A DNA stretch of 64,000 nucleotides, taken from NCBI RefSeq assembly GCF_009208585.1, contig NZ_WFLN01000005.1, forward strand, positions 207,470-271,469, given 5' to 3'. Below the pieces are notes generated by a model that was not told the DNA's origin, searched no databases, and saw only the letters and a program-made list of their open reading frames with translations. Origin of the DNA: Fluviispira multicolorata. Lineage in GTDB: Bacteria; Bdellovibrionota_B; Oligoflexia; Silvanigrellales; Silvanigrellaceae. The translations under genes and the position numbers were made by a program. Of this stretch, positions 1 to 9,588 are shown piece after piece (positions within the stretch are counted from its first letter, which is position 1; each line of letters starts with the position of its first letter).

Positions 1-48
1 ATTGAGGGTGGTAAATGTGTTAATGCTTTTGCAGTGCCTAATTATTGA
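1..48 (+). CDS. 3' end of an upstream gene (partial)
   Basis: An open frame enters from the left edge and ends in TGA at 46-48, giving a 15-residue tail that reads IEGGKCVNAFAVPNY. It lies 30 bases before tssA on the same strand, so it is probably another gene of the same T6SS operon. Too little is visible to name the family. Confidence 0.45.
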   Translation: MEGGKCVNAFAVPNY

Positions 49-78
49 ATATAAATTTAAATATGTAGGAAATATAAC

Positions 79-1188
79 ATGAATACTGATATAAACTATT
101 TGACGTTACCGGTGTTTGAGGACAAACCCTTTGGAGAGTATTTAAAGCGTCATCCTAAAATAATAAAATTAAAAGACTTAAGAAATGCAAATATTGAAAG
201 TAGCACTATTGATGAAGGAATATGGGCGAAAAAGGAAAATTCGGGACCAAATTGGCAAAACTCAATAGATTTATGCGAAGAAATATTAAGAGAGAACTCA
301 AAAGATCTTCTTGTCTGTTCCTATTATATCGAAGCTCAGTTTCGTGTCAACGGTTTTGAAGGATTGAGTTTAGCATTAAAAGTAATGCTTTATTTTTGTG
401 TAAATAGTTGGGAAGAAATTTTTCCTCCACTCGAAGAAGATAATTTAGAATTGCGCTTATCTCCTTTTCATTGGCTTGAAGTCAATATGCCTTTGGTAAT
501 TAAATGTTTTTCATTGAATAGGCAAAATCCTGAGGAAGTAAAACTAACTTGGGATGATTATGAGAGAGCTGTAATTACTGGACATGAAGAACATATTCGT
601 ATTAAGAATGAATTAAAAAAAGCTTTAGCAAATGAATCAAAAGATTATATTATGCAGCTGCACGAGTCTTTAAGTTCAATTTTACATTCTCTAAATCAAC
701 TTGAAGAGTATGTTGTTGATCTTGCAGAGAGTTGCGGAGAAAAAACAAGTTTAGATTCTCTTATAAAACTTTGCCAAGAAATTTTTGAGTTCATAGAGAC
801 TTTTGTTGAAGAGAATAGAGAGCTTGAAAAGGGAGTGGAAGATAATAATTTTCAATCTTCAGATAATTTTATTTCGAGAGAAAATGAAGAATATGCTGAT
901 GAAGAAAATAATCCAGAAGATTTTGATTCAAAGCAAAATGAGTTTAGTTTAAATCAGACTATCAATTCAATTGAAATGGCTTATTCAATGATAGAGAAAG
1001 CAAATTTATATTTATTAAAAAATAATTCGCACTCACCATCACCTTATTTAATAAGAAGAGCACTCGAATGGCAAAAAAAATCACTGTATGAAGTTTTTAT
1101 TGAATTGTTTACAACTACTTCAAAACCATCTGAAATCTTTACTTTACTTGGTCTTTCAAAGGCAGATGCTAAGAACAAAAAGGTATAA
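79..1188 (+). CDS. tssA: T6SS protein TssA (ImpA N-terminal domain)
   Basis: A 369-residue protein. Residues about 35-160 read like the ImpA/TssA N-terminal domain: a conserved tryptophan (NWQNSID), then LLRENSKDL-like text (EILRENSKDLLVC), GFEGLSLALKVM, and WEEIFPPLEEDNLELRLSP, which parallels the family pattern WD..+P....D.++R. TssA is a cytoplasmic ring protein that helps assemble the baseplate and sheath of type VI secretion systems. The C-terminal half has an acidic linker (about 255-290) and a short helical tail, unlike the long C-terminal domains of some TssA classes. ATG at 79 is preceded by an AGGAAA ribosome site. It is followed after 5 bases by an HTH protein and converges with the vgrG-tssM-tssL-tssK block, which supports the T6SS assignment. 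Confidence 0.8.
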   Translation: MNTDINYLTLPVFEDKPFGEYLKRHPKIIKLKDLRNANIESSTIDEGIWAKKENSGPNWQNSIDLCEEILRENSKDLLVCSYYIEAQFRVNGFEGLSLALKVMLYFCVNSWEEIFPPLEEDNLELRLSPFHWLEVNMPLVIKCFSLNRQNPEEVKLTWDDYERAVITGHEEHIRIKNELKKALANESKDYIMQLHESLSSILHSLNQLEEYVVDLAESCGEKTSLDSLIKLCQEIFEFIETFVEENRELEKGVEDNNFQSSDNFISRENEEYADEENNPEDFDSKQNEFSLNQTINSIEMAYSMIEKANLYLLKNNSHSPSPYLIRRALEWQKKSLYEVFIELFTTTSKPSEIFTLLGLSKADAKNKKV

Positions 1189-1193
1189 ATAAA

Positions 1194-1616
1194 ATGAATG
1201 ATGAAGATAAAACAAATTTAGATAACTATGCAAGTTTTATAATGTCTGATGGAATGATTTTACGGGAGCTGATTGAAATTAAGGGAACAGATCTTGATGA
1301 GTTATTTTCCATTTTAGGCCCCAAAGCGCTCATTCAAGAAATATTATCGGATAAAAGAAAAATAAATTTGAACCAAAAGAAACTATTAGCAGATTTTTTT
1401 GGAACCAATCATGAAATCTTTTCGGATTCAGGGAATGACTCAGATTCTTTAAGTGAATTACCTGACATTGAAAATATGCAGAATGATTCAAGTGAATTTA
1501 AAAATGAAGAAGAACAGCAGAATGATTTTAACGCGCATAGCTTTGGCCAAGATAATATTGAGAGCTCAAATATTTCAGAAGAAGAGCCATATATAAACTC
1601 TCAATGGCAAGATTAA
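1194..1616 (+). CDS. HigA/Xre-like HTH protein with acidic tail, in the tssA operon
   Basis: A 140-residue protein. Residues about 20-70 resemble the helix-turn-helix of HigA-type antitoxins: ILRELIEIKG, then LFSILGPKALIQEIL, SDKRKINLNQKKLLADFF and a final NHEIF. The family pattern is LKELIEEKG..Q.DLA..LG....SEIL.GKRKL......L..FF...PE.F. The C-terminal half (about 80-140) is very acidic and rich in Ser/Asn and looks disordered. The ATG is 5 bases after tssA, with an AAAGG site overlapping the tssA end, so the genes are probably cotranscribed. No toxin gene is adjacent. It may be a regulator or a structural adaptor that kept the fold; which one cannot be told from sequence. Confidence 0.55.
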   Translation: MNDEDKTNLDNYASFIMSDGMILRELIEIKGTDLDELFSILGPKALIQEILSDKRKINLNQKKLLADFFGTNHEIFSDSGNDSDSLSELPDIENMQNDSSEFKNEEEQQNDFNAHSFGQDNIESSNISEEEPYINSQWQD

Positions 1617-1671
1617 TTTACTTAAGATAATTTTTTTATTTTCATGGATCAGAGATCTCACAACAGTTTTT

Positions 1672-3537
1672 TTATTTCTTAATTCTCATTGAATTCAATT
1701 GAATTGATTTTTGGCCTGTTACATTTGTAGAATCTGTATTGATTTTCAATCTTTCCTGAATATCAAAATCAGTGTTTTTAGAATTAAGTGTAACTTTTCC
1801 TTCATCGGTTAAGTCAAGCTTTGAATTTTCTTTAATATTGATAGCAAAGGATTTTTCATCAATATTGAGTTTTGAATTTTCTTTAATATTAAGTAAAAGT
1901 TCTTTCTCACTAAAATCAAAAGATGACGTAAAATCTTTTGAATGAAGTACAAGATTTTCCTCATTTCCTGCAACAAAGCCCCGCATTTTTCGTTTTTTCG
2001 CATCATTTTCATCAATTAAAAATGGGCATTTATTTAAGCTATTATATAATGAACCAACAATAATTGGAGAATCAATGTCATCTTCAAAAATAATCAAAAC
2101 TTCATCTCCAGGGGAGGGTATGAAAAATGCTCCCGAATTTTGGCTTGCCCAAACTTGTGATAAACGAGCCATAATAAAAGGAGAGCAATTTGTTTCTGAG
2201 TCTTTTTCCTTAGGTTGCCAGAAGAACGAAACAGGTATCATCATGGGGGATTCAATTTTAGTATCTTCATTTTGTTGGCCATAGACGAATGCAGTTGTTG
2301 CAAGCGGAATATTTTTTTTATCAGGATTAAAGTCTTTAATAAATTTGTCTTCAATTGGAATAACAGTGATTGTTGCCCTATAGGGTGTTTCTTGATTATT
2401 AAGATTTATCTCTTTCTTTTTAATTGCGGTATAATTTTTCTTCAAATAATTATGTTGTATAGACATAATTCTAAACTCTTTTTTATTAAGATAGTTAATA
2501 AAGATTTTTTTAGAATTATTAGAATCTGTATTGTACTCAAGAGATATTTTTTTACCGATAAGAAGATTTGGCTGAGAACATTGAAGAATAAGTCTATTAT
2601 GAATAGAATTTTTCCTTGCCATTTCTTTTATTGCAAAAGCTTGAATAGGGTCGAGAGGATCGATTGATTTTTGATGATGTGTTAATAAAGTCCATTTACT
2701 AAATACTTTATTTGTCGAAGTTTCTCCATACTTAATACTCTTACCATAATCAGATTTAATATTTTTAAAATCACAGTGCATTACTGCTACTTTATTATGT
2801 TTTAAAGAGATTTTATGTTCATATCCGGTAGAATGTAAGTTACTTAAATTTTCAGATAATAAATTTTGATTTCCATCTATTATCTGTGTAATAATTTTTT
2901 CTTCGTAATCTTTATTTTTATTAAAATAATCTTCTATGTTATCTGTGATAATTAATTCGCTACCTTGCTCATTTTGTATAATCAAAAAGTTCAAATGATC
3001 TTCATGCATAAGTCTACAAATAAAGTCAAAATCAGAATCTCCATATTGAACAGTATTTATTCTTTTAATTAGGGAATCACGCATAAAAATTTTAAAACTA
3101 AATTTGAAGTCGTCAAATTTTTTCTTATATAAATTCAGTACGTTGCTAATGACTTCTTCAGAATTTATTTTATTCCAAACTCTAAAGCCATTGCTAAGTG
3201 TTAAAAGCCATAAATAAGGTCTAATGACTATTATGAATTGAGAAGGTGTTTCTTGATTTTTAAAGGCATTTAATTTGATCTCCGTGATTATTCCTGAAAA
3301 AAAACGAACAGGGACCTTGTCATATGCAAAATTAACTTTAAAAGAGACAAATTTACTAAGAAAATCTTCTAAATTTTCATTAATTGAAGCTGAGTGAATC
3401 AGCAAATTGATAGTATATAAATTTGATATTTCATCATCTAATATATCAAATGATTCAATAATGATATCACTTGAAAAAGGCCCTTTTGTAAATACAGCTT
3501 CAGAATGTGAGTAAATAAAATTTTTAGTATTCGACAT
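1672..3537 (-). CDS. vgrG: T6SS spike protein VgrG (TssI)
   Basis: A 621-residue VgrG. The N-terminal gp27/gp44-like part (about 1-370) contains FSGIITEI, IRPYLWLLTLSNGFRVW and YGDSDFDFICRLMHEDHL, the usual VgrG words. The OB-fold gp5 region (about 420-500) has SFFWQPKEKD, ARLSQVWASQNSG, FIPSPGDEVLIIFEDD and IVGSLYN. The C-terminal needle region carries repeats with NIKENSKL. There is no C-terminal effector extension, so it is probably a structural spike or carries cargo through an adaptor. It is the last gene of the minus-strand T6SS block and converges with the tssA operon; tssM lies 19 bases upstream. Confidence 0.88.
   Translation of the reverse strand: MSNTKNFIYSHSEAVFTKGPFSSDIIIESFDILDDEISNLYTINLLIHSASINENLEDFLSKFVSFKVNFAYDKVPVRFFSGIITEIKLNAFKNQETPSQFIIVIRPYLWLLTLSNGFRVWNKINSEEVISNVLNLYKKKFDDFKFSFKIFMRDSLIKRINTVQYGDSDFDFICRLMHEDHLNFLIIQNEQGSELIITDNIEDYFNKNKDYEEKIITQIIDGNQNLLSENLSNLHSTGYEHKISLKHNKVAVMHCDFKNIKSDYGKSIKYGETSTNKVFSKWTLLTHHQKSIDPLDPIQAFAIKEMARKNSIHNRLILQCSQPNLLIGKKISLEYNTDSNNSKKIFINYLNKKEFRIMSIQHNYLKKNYTAIKKKEINLNNQETPYRATITVIPIEDKFIKDFNPDKKNIPLATTAFVYGQQNEDTKIESPMMIPVSFFWQPKEKDSETNCSPFIMARLSQVWASQNSGAFFIPSPGDEVLIIFEDDIDSPIIVGSLYNSLNKCPFLIDENDAKKRKMRGFVAGNEENLVLHSKDFTSSFDFSEKELLLNIKENSKLNIDEKSFAINIKENSKLDLTDEGKVTLNSKNTDFDIQERLKINTDSTNVTGQKSIQLNSMRIKK
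1820..1890 (-). repeat. 20-bp direct repeat inside vgrG needle region
   Basis: The 20-mer TTTGAATTTTCTTTAATATT (plus strand) occurs at 1820-1839 and again at 1871-1890, 51 bases apart. On the minus strand it encodes NIKENSKL twice. It reflects the repeated beta-strand unit of the VgrG needle rather than a mobile element. Confidence 0.8.
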
Positions 3538-3556
3538 AGAGCAGCCTTTGCTTTAT

Positions 3557-6500
3557 TTATGTTCCTTTTTGTTCTGAACTTTTTAATAAGTAAGGAGCAA
3601 ATTTTGGAAATTTCGGGAAATTTATGCGGGTTCCATTTTTGTTCTTTAAATAAAGAGAGATATAAAAACGGATTATCTTTTTAGAATTTACAGGCAAATC
3701 AAATTTTAAATCATTTTTGTTACAATAATGATTTTTTGGACAATCAGCATAATCCTCAATGAATTTTAATAATGACCATCTATTTTTAATTGTAAAGAAT
3801 GCTGTATTATTTGAAATAAATACATTTTTATCCGAATTATATTGTTGCAAAGAATACTTAGATCCTTGCGCTAAACTTACTGAGAATTGCAGAGGTTGTA
3901 AATAATTCCATGAAAAACTTCCTTTTGTGTTATTACCCTGTCTTGAACCAATAATTTGATTGCCAGATTGCAATGACCAATCAATAATCTGATTGCCGAG
4001 AATTTCATTTGCTGAATTTGTTCTGAAAGCAAACTCAACATTCCAGGTAACTGGTAGAGGATTTCCTTCTTTATCTAATTGTATAGCAAAAAAGTTTTGT
4101 AAAATATCCATATGTTTAACAAACTTTTGAATGTCGACTCTATTTTTATAAAGAGTGCTGTATTTTTGTAAGATTGATAGATCTTGTTTTTTGAGTTGAG
4201 AATAAACGGAAAAAACAAAATTTATATCTGAAAGCGAAGCGAATTCTCTTGAATTTGTACTTTCTCCGAAAGGAAATTCTCCGGATATTGCTGAATTATA
4301 GTTATCTGCAAATCGATCAAAATTTGCCAATGCTTGTTTTATGAGGAGCTTTTGGCATCTTTCAGCTAGGGTATGATATAAGTTATTTTGTTTAATTGAA
4401 AAGAAATCTTTTTTTGAAAAAGAATCCAATCCTTTAGAAATAAATATGGCACAATTGCTTGTTCTTAATGGCAAAAGTGAATTAATAAAAAATCCCTGCA
4501 ATTCATTAAAGGCTGTCCCTTTTGTAGATGAGTCAAGTGAACTTTGAATAAGATTAAAATTATCAGTAATTTTACTATCGCCTACATATTTATCAGAATT
4601 ACCGAAAAATAAACTCTTAGCTTGTAAAATAGGTGTAATATTTTTATTAAAAAACTTTTTGAGAGAGTCTCGTTGGATGCTCAAATAAAGTTTTAAATCT
4701 TCATCACTGGTGACACTAAATGCCTTATATGTTGGAGATGATTCTCCATCCCACCAATTAAAGTCAGGATAAATAGGTGAAAAAAATGAGCTTGAATTTA
4801 ATATTTCATTATATTTACTCAATTGTCGGTCGATTTGTTGTCTAATAATACTACTTAAATATGTATTTGTGTCATTTTGCTCATATTGTAATAAAAGGTT
4901 TGAAATTCCTTTTAGAACAGGAGTAGAGAGCTGAATATTTTGAATATAGGGATCCAGTGATTGATCGTAATCACTTTTGCTTTTTTCATTCATATCAAAA
5001 ATTTGAAGACTTGTTGGCAGTTGTTTACTCCAAAAGCTTTCATTCAATTCTTCTTCAATATTGGCGAATAAATCGGAAAGTTCTTTTGGATATTGGAGTT
5101 TGTTTATTTGTGATGTGGCTGAATTAAAAATAAGGCCTCTTTGTAGCAAGCTTTGAATATTATCAATTGACCAGAGAGCGTTTGTAGGTAAATTAAGTGC
5201 AATCGATTTTAGATCTGTAGAAAAAGATTTTGAATATGTTGCTATATTATTTTGATCAGTTAAATCAAAAACTTGATGCATTTTCTCTAACGAGTCAGAG
5301 AGTTTAATAAGCATTGGATTGACAGAAAAAGAACTCTCTTTAAGCACTACAATTGGAAAGCTATTTCCAAGGGGTGTAATACTTGTGATTTTAGCTTTAA
5401 TCTGCTTAAATTGCTCCTCTGCAATTGAATTTATATTTTCAAATATTTCTTTACCAAATGTAGGGTTATCTTCGACTTCTTTGTACATATTATAAAAATT
5501 ATTGCCAAAAAATGAATTCAGATTCTGAAAATCGAGTTGACCTTTTAAAATAGAATGCTGCAAACTGTTTATGTCACTCACTAACGTTTTAGAAAAGCCA
5601 ATAACCTCAGATTTTTTAAGACTTTTGAGTTGGATGAGATCTGAGTTTATTTTATTTACAGAAAGATAAACATCATTATTTTTTATAATAGTATTAAAAT
5701 ATTTTTGAATATGCTCATTAAGAATTGCTTGTGACTGTCGCTTGAAAAAATTATAATCTACGTTTATAAGGTCAGCAATTTTATTTCTCTCTACATTTTG
5801 AAATAAAAAATAATTTTGTTTATTTTTAATACAGTCAATTCCAAATAGAAACTTTGCTGCTAAAGAAAGACCTTCTGTTGTTTTGCCTTGTTCACTTGAT
5901 AATATATTTAAATATATTTCAGTCAGTTTTTCATTTTCATCAACAAAGGTGTTAATTTGGCTTAATATTGAAGATGTATCTTCTATAAAAGCTAAATGAT
6001 TTGCACTATTTTGTGAAAGGTATGAGTTAACTTTTGAATTGAAGTTTTTCATTATGAGTTTACTGAAAAAATTTGTCAAAGTAGAATCAAAATTTTGGTC
6101 AAGAGTATAACCCAAATTTGAATTCCACGATGGAAAATTTAATGGATAGTAAAGTGATACATGATTCAGTTGATTGGCCGTATTAAATAGTTCACAGGAT
6201 TGTGTTTTTAGATCGTCTAAATTCGTTAATGATTTTGGATTTTCCGAGTATTGAGAAATAAAATTGTCTAGTTTAGCAAAATTATTAATATAAAATTTTG
6301 ATCTATTAAACAAATAATGATTAGATGCATAAAGTGCGTAAATTATAAAAGAAGCGCTTGCAGCTGTAACGGCACTAAAAATATAATTTTTATAAACTTT
6401 ATTTCTAATACAGTTATTCGAGAAATCAGAGTTTCCCTTTAAGTTTTTAGAAATATATTCAAATATATTAAAAATAGATGAATTATTTTCGCTATAGAAG

Positions 6501-7438
6501 GATTTTGAATTAAGAATAAAATGAAAGTTGATCATTGATGATTCATTAATATTAAAATTTCTATAGAAATAGTCACAATAATTTTTAGAAAAAGAGATAA
6601 TTCCGAGCTTTAATTGATAGAAAAATAAAATGATTTGAGTTTGGGTTTCGTTTTCAGATTTTTGCAAAAAATATTGCATTTGCGACTCTAATGAATTGAC
6701 GCAACTTTCAATATTATTTTTAATTTCTCGACTGAGTTTTTCTGTTTTATTTGAAGATTTGTGAAAAAATCCAAAGTTGTAATTAACGCACTCCTCATTT
6801 TCATCTTTAAGTAAATGCAATGGCGGAGGATTTTTAATCTCAGAGTTATCTATAAAAAATATTGGAATTTTTGCATTAAGAGATTTACAAACTTTTTTAA
6901 CAATTTGTGAATATAAAAAAGACTCTTGTTTAAGATTGCTATTTATTGTCTGAGTGTTAGTAAATATTTCATTGTGCGGAAAAAATATGATGCCATCAAT
7001 AAGCTTATTTTTTCTGATTTTTAATATATTGTATAAATTATAGCGTAATCTTCTGCTTAGTTGTATTTGATTTTCATCATCGCTTTGTAAAAGATTTTCA
7101 TGAAAGAAGAGTAAGATTGAATCATCTAATTCAACTTTTTCAAAAGGCTTTTTTGAGTCTGAAAAAGGTTTTTCAAAAACAGATTTCTTATCTATATTTT
7201 TTGCGACACTTAATTGATGGTATAATTCAGAAGAGTTTTTACTGACAATAAAAAATATATTCTTTTTTTGTAATAGGTTTTTGTTTTCAAAAAACCAAAA
7301 CCTATCAAATATAAACTCTTTTATTTTTTCATTTTTAATAAATATTGAAATATCTGGATTCCAGATTCTAAACAAAATAATGCACAGAAAAAAAAGTAAG
7401 GTTATGCAGAATAAAATATAGACCATTACAAAAATCAT
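3557..7438 (-). CDS. tssM: T6SS inner-membrane protein TssM (IcmF/VasK family)
   Basis: A 1293-residue protein, a usual TssM length. It has a hydrophobic segment at about residues 4-26 and another near 352-376 (IFSAVTAASASFIIYALYAS), then a long periplasmic part. The C-terminus carries family-like text such as WNVEFAFRTNSANEI, GSFSWNYLQP and RWSLLKFIEDYA, the last matching the conserved W.LL+LL. block. TssM spans the envelope and links TssL to the outer-membrane TssJ. Two features are unusual. Only one clear N-terminal helix is seen before the cytoplasmic domain, where many TssM have a hairpin. The region where a Walker A would sit (about 60-80, FFIVSKNSSELYHQL) has no GxxGxGKT, so NTP binding is not supported. 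tssL is directly upstream, 13 bases away. Confidence 0.85.
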   Translation of the reverse strand: MIFVMVYILFCITLLFFLCIILFRIWNPDISIFIKNEKIKEFIFDRFWFFENKNLLQKKNIFFIVSKNSSELYHQLSVAKNIDKKSVFEKPFSDSKKPFEKVELDDSILLFFHENLLQSDDENQIQLSRRLRYNLYNILKIRKNKLIDGIIFFPHNEIFTNTQTINSNLKQESFLYSQIVKKVCKSLNAKIPIFFIDNSEIKNPPPLHLLKDENEECVNYNFGFFHKSSNKTEKLSREIKNNIESCVNSLESQMQYFLQKSENETQTQIILFFYQLKLGIISFSKNYCDYFYRNFNINESSMINFHFILNSKSFYSENNSSIFNIFEYISKNLKGNSDFSNNCIRNKVYKNYIFSAVTAASASFIIYALYASNHYLFNRSKFYINNFAKLDNFISQYSENPKSLTNLDDLKTQSCELFNTANQLNHVSLYYPLNFPSWNSNLGYTLDQNFDSTLTNFFSKLIMKNFNSKVNSYLSQNSANHLAFIEDTSSILSQINTFVDENEKLTEIYLNILSSEQGKTTEGLSLAAKFLFGIDCIKNKQNYFLFQNVERNKIADLINVDYNFFKRQSQAILNEHIQKYFNTIIKNNDVYLSVNKINSDLIQLKSLKKSEVIGFSKTLVSDINSLQHSILKGQLDFQNLNSFFGNNFYNMYKEVEDNPTFGKEIFENINSIAEEQFKQIKAKITSITPLGNSFPIVVLKESSFSVNPMLIKLSDSLEKMHQVFDLTDQNNIATYSKSFSTDLKSIALNLPTNALWSIDNIQSLLQRGLIFNSATSQINKLQYPKELSDLFANIEEELNESFWSKQLPTSLQIFDMNEKSKSDYDQSLDPYIQNIQLSTPVLKGISNLLLQYEQNDTNTYLSSIIRQQIDRQLSKYNEILNSSSFFSPIYPDFNWWDGESSPTYKAFSVTSDEDLKLYLSIQRDSLKKFFNKNITPILQAKSLFFGNSDKYVGDSKITDNFNLIQSSLDSSTKGTAFNELQGFFINSLLPLRTSNCAIFISKGLDSFSKKDFFSIKQNNLYHTLAERCQKLLIKQALANFDRFADNYNSAISGEFPFGESTNSREFASLSDINFVFSVYSQLKKQDLSILQKYSTLYKNRVDIQKFVKHMDILQNFFAIQLDKEGNPLPVTWNVEFAFRTNSANEILGNQIIDWSLQSGNQIIGSRQGNNTKGSFSWNYLQPLQFSVSLAQGSKYSLQQYNSDKNVFISNNTAFFTIKNRWSLLKFIEDYADCPKNHYCNKNDLKFDLPVNSKKIIRFYISLYLKNKNGTRINFPKFPKFAPYLLKSSEQKGT

Positions 7439-7451
7439 GGTATGCGTCCAT

Positions 7452-8225
7452 CTAAAAATTTGTTAAAAAATTTATCCCTTTTGATATCATACTTGTATTA
7501 TTAAACCATATATAAAATGAACTAATAAGAAAGATTGATACTAAAATAAAATTAATTAAAAGTAGGGAATGTGAAAATTTTCTTTGTTTTTGGTTTTCTT
7601 CTGAATTTGTTTTAATAAGTAAGGATGATTGAGGTATGACACCATCAAAATCATATTTAATTTCAATATTATTTTCACCGTAAAAATTATAGAGTGAGTT
7701 TTTAATGCGATTTATTTCACTTTGATTGTCACTTGAGTGGTATTTCCCTTTGAAGCGTGCACATAAACATAGATAATAGCAATACGACAGATTTCTAAAT
7801 TTATAATCTCTATTTGTCAGTATTTTTTTGCAATTGTCAAAAAAGATATCACCTGCTGAACGACTTTGGAAAACTTTTTTTTCAAGTGATTCATTTTGCC
7901 AGTAAACTCTGCCAGGCCAATTTTTGGTAATGAGTTTTTCATCAGCGAGAGCAATAAGTGCAAAATGTAATAAATTAATGACTTCGCTATCATAATTTTT
8001 ATGCTTTTTCAGAGTGTCTATTTTCCTTCCAATGCATTCACAGAGGCTGGTTGAAATTTTGATAATTTCAGCCTCTTCAAATGTGTAAGAATTTATTTCT
8101 TTAGAATTTTCACTATCATTTAATTTCTCCATTGATAAATCAATGGCATTGATAATATTTTGAATTTCTAGAATACATTCTTGTGTAAATAGAATGGGGC
8201 ACTCGTAATTTTGTAAAAGAGTCAT
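7452..8225 (-). CDS. tssL: T6SS inner-membrane protein TssL (DotU family)
   Basis: A 257-residue protein with DotU/IcmH family text: LLHFALIALADEKL, NWPGRVYWQNESLEKKVF, SAGDIFFDNCKKIL and YYLCLCARFKGKYH, where the last matches the family's YYLCL.LGFEGRY block. A single C-terminal membrane helix at about 221-241 follows, as expected for a tail-anchored TssL. No OmpA/peptidoglycan-binding extension is present. TssL docks the baseplate through TssK and joins TssM in the membrane complex. The start overlaps the tssK stop by 4 bases, so translation is probably coupled. Confidence 0.85.
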   Translation of the reverse strand: MTLLQNYECPILFTQECILEIQNIINAIDLSMEKLNDSENSKEINSYTFEEAEIIKISTSLCECIGRKIDTLKKHKNYDSEVINLLHFALIALADEKLITKNWPGRVYWQNESLEKKVFQSRSAGDIFFDNCKKILTNRDYKFRNLSYCYYLCLCARFKGKYHSSDNQSEINRIKNSLYNFYGENNIEIKYDFDGVIPQSSLLIKTNSEENQKQRKFSHSLLLINFILVSIFLISSFYIWFNNTSMISKGINFLTNF

Positions 8226-9574
8226 ATTTTCTTCCTTGTATATATAAGAATTTCATCGGGAGAAAATTCGGTATTATCAATTATACTTGGAGAAATTATT
8301 ATGTTTAATTTTTCTTTAAGCGTTTTGTCGAGCTTTACGCGAACAAGATAAATATTTTTCTGAGGTATTAAATTTTCGTATTTTTCAATGAGAGTTCTTT
8401 GTAATCCTAAAACTCTTCTTTCTAAGAGAATTTCAAAATTCTCTTCTTCGCAAACAATTGCAGATTTAATCCAGTTTAAGAAGTTGATTTGGGATATATC
8501 AGAACTTTTCTTAAAGCCCAATAAGAAATGTGATTCGTCATTGACTCCTAAAGCTCCTTTATGAATTGATAAAGTAAATTTATTATCAATTTTAACAGCT
8601 TTAGTTATGTTAAAGTCGCTTGGAATTTCTTTTTCTAAGTATTCATTTAAAATTGTTTTTAATTTTATAAAACATGATAAATTATCGTAGTGATTGTATT
8701 CAATTAATGGAGCAGGCATTTCATAAATTTCATTTGCTAATATGCTTGATACAACAGAATATGTTTCAAGGTATAATATAAATGGATGCATTTGTTCTGA
8801 GTGTATGCATGCTTCAAGACGTGGTAAGCAACTTTTCATACTTTTTAAGGTTTCAATGCGATCGAGTAATTCTGTATTTACATGCATTTTGTTAAATTTT
8901 TGCAGAGTTTCTATGATATCTTGAATTTTATAGCGAAGAGTCATACAGATAGAATGGCATATTTTCCAAACAGCAGATTTTTTTGTGATTTTCGTTGATG
9001 GCTGTGAGAACTCTCTTAATTTATAAATACTATTTTCGTGATAAATTTTTAATAAAGGAAGAGATATATAATGTTGTGTGAGCTCATGCTCAAATAAAAG
9101 TGAAATATTTGGTCTAACCCTTGGAATAGGAATTTCATCTTCACCGGTATTTTCATCAAATGCAATATTATCAATATTTGCAACTTTATATCGAGAATAT
9201 GTGTTATTTAGAATGCTATTTTTATTTTGTATTTTAGGAATGCTGATATACAGAGTTAATGTTTTACTTTCTAAATGCTCTTTATATTTACTGAGGTCTA
9301 ATTGAACCTGATTTGAATCATAAATTGAATTGTAATAATATTCTAATCCATCTTGAAAAATACATTCCAATTCTTCGATTTTAAACAGTCCAGACGCAAA
9401 AGATGTTTGATCGATCGCAAAGTTTTTTATTCCGAACGGATAGGGAGATGATTCATAATTGTGATAGCGAATGATATTTTCGCATCTTTTAAATGCCTGT
9501 TGAAAATGTTGAGGTGATAATAACATACCATCATGCCACATAATTTGATCGGGAATATATTTTAAACTTGGCAT
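8222..9574 (-). CDS. tssK: T6SS baseplate protein TssK
   Basis: A 450-residue protein, the normal TssK length. The N-terminus contains WHDGMLLSPQHFQQ (residues 13-26), closely matching the TssK hallmark W.EGMLL.PQHFQ. Downstream text such as IPIPRVRPNISLLFEHE and the C-terminal LLERRVLGLQRTLIEKYENLIPQ follow the family layout. TssK connects the baseplate to TssL/TssM. It is upstream of tssL with a 4-base overlap and 14 bases after the barrel-like ORF, so it belongs to one minus-strand operon. Confidence 0.88.
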   Translation of the reverse strand: MPSLKYIPDQIMWHDGMLLSPQHFQQAFKRCENIIRYHNYESSPYPFGIKNFAIDQTSFASGLFKIEELECIFQDGLEYYYNSIYDSNQVQLDLSKYKEHLESKTLTLYISIPKIQNKNSILNNTYSRYKVANIDNIAFDENTGEDEIPIPRVRPNISLLFEHELTQHYISLPLLKIYHENSIYKLREFSQPSTKITKKSAVWKICHSICMTLRYKIQDIIETLQKFNKMHVNTELLDRIETLKSMKSCLPRLEACIHSEQMHPFILYLETYSVVSSILANEIYEMPAPLIEYNHYDNLSCFIKLKTILNEYLEKEIPSDFNITKAVKIDNKFTLSIHKGALGVNDESHFLLGFKKSSDISQINFLNWIKSAIVCEEENFEILLERRVLGLQRTLIEKYENLIPQKNIYLVRVKLDKTLKEKLNIIISPSIIDNTEFSPDEILIYTRKKI

Positions 9575-9588
9575 CGAGGCTTCCTTAT

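Noticed and set aside
2075..2667. Plus-strand open frames opposite vgrG
   Set aside because: They lie antisense inside a clear VgrG gene and encode no recognisable domain.
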